64,000 nucleotides of DNA from NCBI RefSeq assembly GCF_001593285.1, contig NZ_CP012529.1:372001-436000 (forward strand), read 5' to 3'. Source of the stretch: Psychrobacter sp. P2G3 (GTDB taxonomy: Bacteria; Pseudomonadota; Gammaproteobacteria; Pseudomonadales; Moraxellaceae). Positions 57,448 through 64,000 of the stretch are shown here, one piece after another. The number at the start of each line of letters is the position of its first letter. Position 1 is the first letter of the stretch. The translations under genes were made by a program, and so were the position numbers. The notes below the pieces were generated by a model that had not been told where the DNA came from, ran no database searches, and saw nothing but the letters and a program-made list of their open reading frames with translations.

Positions 57448-58090
57448 TGCAAAATCCTTAGAGTGCTGTGCACTTATATTGTTAGTTTTTAATGCTAATT
57501 TCTGTTGTTGTCTGATACTAGTTTCTGTTATTGATTGTGTTATTGAGTCAATTGATCAAAATGAATAAGCACTATTCTTTAGTTATCAACATATTATGCC
57601 AGTTATCAATCCTAAGACCTATCTTGATCTTGCAGGTAGTGTTTGAGGTAGCCAATAGATTTAACTTGATTACCGTTCAAGTATTGAACCTTGGCTACAC
57701 AGTACCTTAGATGACTATAATAAATATGATGGCAAGCACAATAAAGATGACAGAAAGTTTGGTATGTGCAGGCGTAGCGTGTAAGATTGTTTATACAGTT
57801 TGAGACAGTCGTAAACTAATGACCATGATAATATTAAATGCTTTTTAATTAGGCGTTGTTAGTAAATTATACTGGCTCGTACAGAAAAAATAAAAACAAC
57901 GGTAGTGCGTTTGCTAGCTTTTAATGCTAGCTTGATTGATATTACAATCTTAAAAATATGATGAAATTCGTTTTTATTATTGTTCAATTGTATTGGATGC
58001 GAATTGGCTTCAATGCTCTCTACTAATAAGCTAAATCAAGAAAAGATATACTTTAGGTATTTTATCACTTAAGACAACTAGGTACATATA
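57448..58090. other. nagZ/prc divergent spacer
   Basis: 643 AT-rich bases with no gene. A GCTAGC pair separated by seven bases at about 57913-57931 is the only repeat noted; promoters of both genes are expected here. Confidence 0.5.
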
Positions 58091-60319
58091 ATGAAAAAAC
58101 AACCAGCACAGTGGTTACTCAGCGTAGCGTCAGTTGGCGTCGCGGGTCTTATTTTGACGCAAAGCTATGGCACAGCAGTGGCAAACACTGATATCACAGG
58201 CTTTGCCCAAACTCCTGAACAGAAAATTACAACTAGACAAGTCGCTGCACTACTAGATCGCAGTCATTATCTGAACCAGCCGCTTGATAGCAAGATGGGC
58301 AGTGAAATTTTATCTATGTATATTGATAATCTTGATCCCAACCATACGTTGTTTTTGCAGTCTGATGTTGATGAATTTAAAGAAAAATATGCTAGTGAAT
58401 TTGGTAATCGGCTCAAGCGTGGTGATTTATCTGCCGGCGTAGATATCTTTGAACGCTATCGCAAACGCTCAAATGAGTATTTTGAGATGGCCACAAGAAT
58501 GCTCAAAACCGACCTTGATTTGACCAGTGATGAAACCATTATTCTCGACCGTGAAAAGCTTAGTCATTTTAAAACCAAAAAAGACCAACGCGATTATTGG
58601 GCGCGTCAGCTAAAATTCCAGTTGATGAGTATTACGTTGGGTCAAGAAAGCGAAAAAGGTAAAGAGCAAATATTCTTAGATAATCCAGATATTACGCGTG
58701 GTCAAGATTTAGTTCGTGATGATCAGCGTACGCCAAGCGAGATTTTACTGAACCGCTTGTCACGTCAGCAAGGGCAGATGAAACGTCTTAAAGATAACGA
58801 AATCATGGAAACGGTACTAAATACCGCTATGCTTACCTATGATCCACATAGTAATTATTATGCACCCATTCAAGCAACCGAACTACAGATTCAATCGAGC
58901 TTGCAGTTAGAAGGCATCGGTGTTTCTATTCGTCCAGATCGCAAAAATCCAGACTATACGCGTATCGTTACTTTAGTCGATGGCGGACCTGCAGCCAAAA
59001 CTGGGCAAATAAAGCCTAACGATTTGATTGTTGGTATTGCTGAAGATGGCAAGACCATGACCGATGTGGTCGGCTGGTCGACACGTGAGATTGTAGGCTT
59101 GATTCGCGGTAAGCGTGGAACGTCAGTAACGCTCAAGTTGCGTCAACCTAGTGCGCCGGAGGCAAGCGCCCGTACCGTCACTGTGGTTCGCGATATTATT
59201 CAGCAAGAAGAATCGGGCGTAACCCAGCGTGTCGTAGAAGTACAGCGTCCTAATATTGATGCGACACCAAAACGTATTGGTGTGCTTGAAATACCAAGTT
59301 TTTATCTAAATTATCGTGCCCGTCGTAATGGTGAAGATTATCGCAGTGTCAGTGTCGATACTGAAAAGGCTTTAAAAGAATTAAACAAAGAAAATATCGA
59401 TGGCCTCGTAGTCGACCTACGTAATAACCCTGGCGGCTCATTGGATGAAGTTGCGAAGATGTTAGGGCTATTTATTAAGAGTGGGCCATTAGTACAGATT
59501 CGTGATAACCGTGGCAATATTCAAGTGTATCGCGATGACGATGGCGGCAAACAGCTATATGATGGCAAGATAGTTGTCCTTACTAACTTAGCCTCGGCTT
59601 CTGCTAGTGAGATATTTGCCGCAGCGATTCAAGATTATGGCCGAGGCCTAGTTGTTGGTAGTACCACAACTGGTAAAGGCTCTGCACAAATTCAGCTAGA
59701 TAATCTGGCTTTGGGTTCTGCGACTTTGACCCAGCGTAAGTTCTACCGTATCACTGGTGGTAGTACACAAAATAAGGGCGTCGTACCTGATATAGAGTTG
59801 GTCAATATCTATGATGATGCTACCTTTGGTGAGCGCGCACAGAAAAAAGCATTGCCATGGGATACTATCAGAACGGCTGCATACAAGCCTGAGGGTAAGT
59901 TCAGCTCAAACACGCTTGCAACATTAAATCAGCAATCTAAAATTCGTCAGCAACAAAATCCGCAGTTTGTCTATCTATCGACCTTGAACGACATTCGTGA
60001 TATGGAAGATGAGAAAAAACCTATTGAACTTGATATCGACAGTCGCCGTGCGAAAATGAGACTAATCGAAGAGCGCTCACTACAAGCTGAAAACAAGCGT
60101 CTAAAAGCTACTGGTGAGCGTCCGTATGCCAATTGGAACACTTATCAGGCAGCAATGGATGCAAAATTTGAAGAACGTAGTCAGATGAAAGCTGATAAAC
60201 GTCCGCAGTTACCTGAGGATGAAGCTTTCATCAATGAAGCGGCTTATTTGATGCTTAGTGCTGATCCCAAACTGACAGCTAGCCCTGAAGAGAAGCTGGA
60301 AACGGCTATAAAACCTTAG
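58091..60319 (+). CDS. prc: Tail-specific carboxy-terminal protease Prc (Tsp)
   Basis: 742 aa, with signal peptide (cleavage near ...TAVA). An N-terminal helical domain (DPNHTLFLQSDVDEF) is followed by a PDZ domain around residues 285-370 (GIGVSIRPDRKNPDYTRIVT, GQIKPNDLIVGIA) and the S41A catalytic core: DGLVVDLRNNPGGSL, Ser in SASASEIFAAA (~504) and Lys in TTGKGSAQ (~529), a Ser-Lys dyad. A DUF3340 C-terminal domain follows. It degrades periplasmic proteins with non-polar C-termini and matures lipoproteins and penicillin-binding proteins. It stands alone. Confidence 0.96.
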   Translation: MKKQPAQWLLSVASVGVAGLILTQSYGTAVANTDITGFAQTPEQKITTRQVAALLDRSHYLNQPLDSKMGSEILSMYIDNLDPNHTLFLQSDVDEFKEKYASEFGNRLKRGDLSAGVDIFERYRKRSNEYFEMATRMLKTDLDLTSDETIILDREKLSHFKTKKDQRDYWARQLKFQLMSITLGQESEKGKEQIFLDNPDITRGQDLVRDDQRTPSEILLNRLSRQQGQMKRLKDNEIMETVLNTAMLTYDPHSNYYAPIQATELQIQSSLQLEGIGVSIRPDRKNPDYTRIVTLVDGGPAAKTGQIKPNDLIVGIAEDGKTMTDVVGWSTREIVGLIRGKRGTSVTLKLRQPSAPEASARTVTVVRDIIQQEESGVTQRVVEVQRPNIDATPKRIGVLEIPSFYLNYRARRNGEDYRSVSVDTEKALKELNKENIDGLVVDLRNNPGGSLDEVAKMLGLFIKSGPLVQIRDNRGNIQVYRDDDGGKQLYDGKIVVLTNLASASASEIFAAAIQDYGRGLVVGSTTTGKGSAQIQLDNLALGSATLTQRKFYRITGGSTQNKGVVPDIELVNIYDDATFGERAQKKALPWDTIRTAAYKPEGKFSSNTLATLNQQSKIRQQQNPQFVYLSTLNDIRDMEDEKKPIELDIDSRRAKMRLIEERSLQAENKRLKATGERPYANWNTYQAAMDAKFEERSQMKADKRPQLPEDEAFINEAAYLMLSADPKLTASPEEKLETAIKP

Positions 60320-60803
60320 ATAAAAAGCAGTGTAAGTATATGCTTACACGCAATGACGCTATAGCCTCTTACCACAGATAGGGTAATCTGCGATTATAGA
60401 CCCACTGCACAGTTTGACGATACTATTTTTGATACTAGGGATTGGTATTTATAGGTTGTCTATAAATTGTTTCAGGGATGGCTTGCTGATTACGGATGAT
60501 AAGGCTGGATGCCTGTCAGTTATACTGTATCTTGGGATTGGATATGGCATAGCATTAACAAGGATGGTTAGTAACAGAAACCGCGTAGCGCTTGCCGTTA
60601 TGCGGTTTTATTACGTTTAAGAAAGCATAATCTAGGTGAAACAAACGTTTTCAATTATTGTAGTTGAGTCTTACTAAAAGTTTTTTATTTAGTAAAATGA
60701 GCCCATTAAAAAAGCCAGTAGCAATATCTACTGGCTTTTCTCATTTAAACAACAAGTAAATTAATTTACCCGTCGTTTAATTCTCTATACAACTTACGAT
60801 AGA
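60320..60803. other. prc/FKBP intergenic region
   Basis: 484 bases. A 68-codon TTG-start frame at 60414-60620 is not supported by homology or a ribosome site. A bidirectional terminator lies at 60708-60739. Confidence 0.55.
60708..60739. terminator. Bidirectional terminator between prc and FKBP gene
   Basis: AAAAAAGCCAGTAG, loop CAATAT, CTACTGGCTTTT; T-rich on both sides. Confidence 0.9.
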
Positions 60804-61289
60804 TTAATGCTCAACGCCACCTGCACCATGTACATGGCCGTGGTTTAGCTCATCTTCAGTTGCTGCACGTACTTCTTGAATTTCTACATCAAAAGTTAGA
60901 CGCTTGCCAGCTAGTGGATGATTAGCATCAACAGTAACTTCGTCATCAGTAACTTCAGTAACCGTCACTAGCATTACTTGGCCGCCAGCTTCTGACTGGA
61001 ACTGCATACCAGGCTGAATATCATCAACGCCTTGGAAGTTATCACGTGGCACATGCTGCACTGCTTGTTCTTGATACTCACCATAGCCATCAGCAGGCTC
61101 AACAACTGCATTGACTCGTTCGCCAGCAGATTTACCTTCTAGCTGTTGCTCAAGGCCTGGAATAATGTTGCTATGGCCATGCAAATAAGCAAGTGGTTGA
61201 CCTTCTGGAGATTGGTCAAGAATGTTGCCTTCGTCGTCTTTTAGGGTGTAATTGAATTTGACGGCAGTGTCTTTTGCGATAGTAGTCAT
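60804..61289 (-). CDS. slyD: SlyD-like FKBP peptidyl-prolyl isomerase
   Basis: 161 aa. The split FKBP fold with inserted flap: VKFNYTLKDDEGNILDQSPE, LAYLHGHSNIIPGLEQQLEGK, VEPADGYGEYQEQAVQHVPR and NHPLAGKRLTFDVEIQEVR. That is the SlyD/FkpB group of cytoplasmic prolyl isomerases/chaperones. The tail HGHVHGAGGVEH is short and His-rich, far less than the E. coli nickel-binding tail, so a strong metal role is doubtful. AGGATAAT lies before ATG. The IS630 element is inserted upstream. Confidence 0.93.
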   Translation of the reverse strand: MTTIAKDTAVKFNYTLKDDEGNILDQSPEGQPLAYLHGHSNIIPGLEQQLEGKSAGERVNAVVEPADGYGEYQEQAVQHVPRDNFQGVDDIQPGMQFQSEAGGQVMLVTVTEVTDDEVTVDANHPLAGKRLTFDVEIQEVRAATEDELNHGHVHGAGGVEH

Positions 61290-61530
61290 AAATTATCCTA
61301 AATATATCTATATAAAAAATTAAATGCGGTTGCAATAAACCTAAAAAAGCCAATCAGCAAGCTCAAAGCCATATCATTAGTCAATTATCATCAGTTTATT
61401 TTAGTTTATCAAAGTAACTTTAGCAGTTAGCATCTTTAATAGAGATGGTCGTAATAACTTTCAAGGCAAAAAACATAAAAAATATAAATATTAATGAAAT
61501 TAATCCAATTATTACTATATAAGTTACTTA
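61290..61530. other. Spacer between FKBP gene and IS630 element
   Basis: AT-rich, holds the FKBP promoter presumably; nothing else is seen before the repeat at 61531. Confidence 0.5.
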
Positions 61531-61676
61531 TAGGCAGTTCGGAATAATATAAATACGGCTCTGTTAACTTGTTACTGGTATAAATTTTCCTCGCTTGCTG
61601 TGCGCTTTGCCAGACAGAGGCTTGAAAAAATTTATCCCAATATAGCCAAACCCATTTAAAAGTGTTATAAACTAAT
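61531..61676. repeat. MITE-like ~146-bp repeat, copy 3, at the IS630 left side
   Basis: It starts TAGGCAGTTCGGAATAA and runs to about ATTTAAAAGTG ... AAACTA. Bases 61576-61624 match copy 1 almost exactly in reverse complement, and the order of blocks matches copy 2. It either forms the left end of the IS or is a separate element beside it. Confidence 0.7.
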
Positions 61677-61705
61677 TATTAAACCCAATTGTTATCATAA
61701 AGACC

Positions 61706-62553
61706 ATGACTTACTCACTAGATTTTCGCAAACAAGTACTAAAAAGCTTAGACGAGGGTATGACCTTTGCCGGGGCGGCTGAGTTCTATAATCTCAGCCC
61801 AACCACCATACAAAACTGGAAAAGACGTGTTCATAGCAAAACAATCAGGCAAACCAAACCCTATAAAATACCAGATGACGTGCTACTTAATGATGTCAAA
61901 GAACATCCTGATGATTACCAGTATGAGCGAGCACATCGTTTAAATTGTAGTAAAACAGGCATTTATCATGCCCTAAAGCGCCTAGGCATCAGTCAAAAAA
62001 GACCTTAGAGCATCCAAAAGCTTGCCCAATAAAAAGAGCGGCGTATCAGGGAAAGCTTGATAGCTTTACGCAGCAAGGCTATCCCATTGTCTATATGGAT
62101 GAAAGCGGCTTTGAGCACGAGACCATCCGCTCTCATGGCTATGCGCCGATCGGTAAGCCTTGTATCGATAGCTACAACTGGCAAGGTAAAAAGCGAACCA
62201 ACGTTATTGGTGCTCTGTATGAAAAGATGCTGTTTGCGCTTGATTACTTTGAGACAAACATCAACAGCATCGTCTTCTATCACTGGCGCAAACACAAGCT
62301 AATCCCAAGTCTTAAAACCAAATGCGTGATTGTGATGGATAACGCCAGATTTCATAAGAGCAAACGCATTCAAAAGCTACTAAACAGGCACGGGCATCGT
62401 ATTCTTTGGTTGCCGCCGTACAGCCCAGACCTAAACCCTATCGAAAAGAAATGGGCTCAAGTGAAGTTTCTACGCCAAGGTTGGATGCAAAATGACTTAT
62501 CCAAATTGTTTTATGATATTTGTCCAAGGCATAACATTTTTATTTTGAACTGA
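61706..62553 (+). pseudogene. IS630-family transposase, frameshifted or programmed -1 shift
   Basis: Together 282 aa, normal for the family. Part one (61706-62008) is the helix-turn-helix: MTYSLDFRKQVLKSLDEG, FYNLSPTTIQNWKRR, CSKTGIYHALKRLGIS. It stops at TAG after QKRP. The continuation is in the -1 frame from about 61993: KKTLEHPKACPIK, then VYMDESGFEHETIRSHGYAP, NVIGALYEK, VIVMDNARFHKSKRI and LPPYSPDLNPIEKKWAQ, giving a DDE triad of two Asp and a Glu. The shift falls in CAAAAAAG (A6); seven A would join the frames as SQKKTLEHPKA. It may be a dead copy, a slippage site or a sequencing error. The stop TGA lies inside the right inverted repeat. Confidence 0.88.
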
Positions 62554-62667
62554 CTATAACTCTGTATTCTTTTCAAAGTGTATTGACTATATGACTCTTT
62601 TCTTATCAGTTGCGTTTTCTTCTCGAGGCTTCTACCATAACCTTAAACACCATAATAAGAATTTACT

Positions 62668-64000
62668 ATGACTTCAGTATCTAGTTCTTCAGACAACCAA
62701 TCAAATCAGCATGATTTGCGTAAATCGGCCACTGACATCAGTTATCGACTCGATTTCACTCGCTTTTCTGAGCATTTAGTCGATATTACGCTCAGCTTTA
62801 TCGCAGAGACGACATCGCCGTGTTTATGGCTGCCAGCATGGATACCCGGCAGTTATTTGATGCGTGAATTCGCTCGCAATATTACGGCAGTTCATTATCA
62901 AATAGAAAACGTAGCTAATAGTAAGGATAGTCATCCTAAACATCGCGCCCATAAAATTGATAAAAACACTTGGCAATTACCACAGGTTGAAGTAGGGCAG
63001 ACGTTGAGGGTGCATTATGAAGTCTACTGCTACGACTTATCGGTACGCACCGCTTATGTCGATCAGCAGCGTTTGTATGGTAACTTTACTTCGCTCGCAT
63101 TAGCCGTTGAAGGACAGGAGCTTAAACCAGTACAAGTGAGTCTTATTGTGCCCACAGCATTTACAGCCGGTCAACAGGTAATGGACGATGATTTGAAAGG
63201 CAAGGATAATAGTGATGTGGTGCTGGCATGTGGTCTTGAAGCCACTCATCTACACATTGATGCGCAGGATGGGAGTAGTAAGCATGGCTACAGTCTACAG
63301 GCAGACAGCTACCATGAGCTAATAGATCATCCGTTTGAGATTGCAGCTCAAGAGTCGTTTAGTTTTATTATTCAGGATGATGGGCATCAGACATTGAGTC
63401 ATCGCTTTTTTATCTCTGGCAAACACCATGCAAACATGGGCCGGTTGCAGCAAGATGTGACTCAGATTTGTCAGGCTTATGTGAATTGGCTAGGCGATGC
63501 GCCATTTGACGACTATACCTTTATGACTTATGCCAGTGGTCAAGATTATGGTGGCCTTGAGCATATTAATTCAACCAGCCTAATCACGCCGCGTCGTGAC
63601 TTGCCAAGTGTTGATGAACCTAAAATACCAAGTACCGACTATCAGCGCTTTTTAGGTTTATGTAGTCATGAGTACTTTCATTCGTGGTGGGTCAAGACCG
63701 TGCGTCCAGATGTCATGCTAGACGTAGATCTGCGTAAGGAAGCCTTTACGCCATTGCTATGGGTGTTTGAAGGCTTTACTTCTTATATTGACGACTTTAT
63801 GTTGCAAGCCTCAGGGGTAATTGATAAAGCAAGTTACCTCAAATTATTAGCCGAACAAATTAATCGCTATTATCAGACTGATGGTCGCGCGCACCAAAGT
63901 GTCGCAGAATCAAGCTTTGATGCTTGGATTAAGCTTTATCGTAGCGATGAAAACACCGGTAATGCAGGTATCAGTTATTACAATAAAGGCGCATTGGTCG
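62668..64000 (+). CDS. M61-family metallopeptidase (glycyl aminopeptidase-like), 3'-truncated by window
   Basis: 444 codons visible, open to the window end. The N-terminal beta domain (SYRLDFTRFSEHLVDITLSF, LWLPAWIPGSYLMREFARNI) is the M61 non-catalytic region. GLEHINSTSLI and the zinc motif HEYFHSWWVKTVRP (HExxH) follow, then VFEGFTSYIDDFML, supplying the third ligand Glu. A PDZ domain usually follows in this family and would lie beyond the window. ATG at 62668 starts 112 bases after the IS. No signal peptide is visible, so it is probably cytoplasmic or peripherally associated. Confidence 0.93.
   Translation, partial: MTSVSSSSDNQSNQHDLRKSATDISYRLDFTRFSEHLVDITLSFIAETTSPCLWLPAWIPGSYLMREFARNITAVHYQIENVANSKDSHPKHRAHKIDKNTWQLPQVEVGQTLRVHYEVYCYDLSVRTAYVDQQRLYGNFTSLALAVEGQELKPVQVSLIVPTAFTAGQQVMDDDLKGKDNSDVVLACGLEATHLHIDAQDGSSKHGYSLQADSYHELIDHPFEIAAQESFSFIIQDDGHQTLSHRFFISGKHHANMGRLQQDVTQICQAYVNWLGDAPFDDYTFMTYASGQDYGGLEHINSTSLITPRRDLPSVDEPKIPSTDYQRFLGLCSHEYFHSWWVKTVRPDVMLDVDLRKEAFTPLLWVFEGFTSYIDDFMLQASGVIDKASYLKLLAEQINRYYQTDGRAHQSVAESSFDAWIKLYRSDENTGNAGISYYNKGALV

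Larger units (their letters stand above)
61531..62556 (+). mobile_element. IS630-family insertion sequence
   Basis: The left end TAGGCAGTTCGGAATAAT and right end (reverse) TAGTCAGTTCAAAATAAA are imperfect inverted repeats flanked by TA, the target duplicated by the IS630 family. The length of ~1.03 kb is normal. An alternative left end is TATAGCCAAACC at about 61661. The transposase frame is broken (see pseudogene). Confidence 0.85.

Noticed and set aside
60414..60620. 68-codon hydrophobic open frame
   Set aside because: It needs a TTG start without a ribosome site, has no homology I recognise and lies in a spacer before a terminator.
61531..62667. Genomic island boundary at the IS630 element
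   Set aside because: Genes on both sides are ordinary chromosomal ones with similar base composition; only a single IS insertion is needed.
1..64000. tRNA, rRNA, tmRNA, riboswitch or CRISPR array
   Set aside because: No T-loop-like segments, conserved rRNA stretches or regularly spaced repeats were found by eye; a covariance scan would be decisive.

Overview
The window looks like chromosomal DNA of a gammaproteobacterium in Moraxellaceae, most likely Psychrobacter. This is inferred from moderately AT-rich coding DNA, very AT-rich spacers, Asn/Gln/Ser-rich inserts in housekeeping proteins, a pilY1-pilin-pilin order like Acinetobacter comC-comE-comF, and neighbourhoods shared with Pseudomonas/Acinetobacter (pilT/yggS divergent, hom next to dsbC, rne/rluC divergent, rnfH beside bamE beside fur). 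No rRNA, tRNA, CRISPR array, prophage or plasmid gene was seen.

Layout. Bases 1-5789 are a type IV pilus region: the 3' part of pilY1, two small pilins, a major pilin behind a near-perfect sigma-54 promoter, and a further divergent pilin. Bases 5871-6664 hold two tandem seven-iron ferredoxins, each with its own terminator. Bases 6923-13565 hold mutS (enlarged by low-complexity inserts) and secA, divergent around a ~145-bp transposon-like repeat. Bases 13756-16328 hold a lipoprotein and two DUF2382 stress-type proteins. Thiolase, homoserine dehydrogenase, a probably lipidated DsbC, a DUF808 membrane protein and a 1424-aa RNase E follow. From 26484 come a 1.24-kb rne/rluC spacer, rluC, a HAD phosphatase, ysxC, cytochromes c5 and c4, an NSS-transporter-like protein, rnfH, bamE and fur. 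Bases 35207-38561 hold the twitching ATPases pilU and pilT, and yggS. Bases 38639-51528 hold ytfL, nadE, an AI-2E-type permease, pdxB, epmA, an SDR protein, yaiI, purK, purE, a metallophosphatase and a rhomboid protease.

Bases 52264-56256 hold two paralogous single-pass envelope proteins. Only the second keeps an OmpA peptidoglycan-binding domain; this pair is the least ordinary gene content here. nagZ, the tail-specific protease prc and an FKBP isomerase follow. At 61531-62556 lies an IS630-family element whose transposase is split by a one-base shift in an A-run. The window ends inside an M61 metallopeptidase.

Working together: pilY1, the pilins, pilT and pilU serve pilus assembly and retraction. 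purE and purK are successive purine steps. nagZ, prc, the OmpA-like pair, bamE and a lysozyme-inhibitor-like lipoprotein act on the cell envelope. Mobile DNA is limited to the IS630 element, three copies of the ~145-bp repeat, and IS3-like ends caught inside a terminator.
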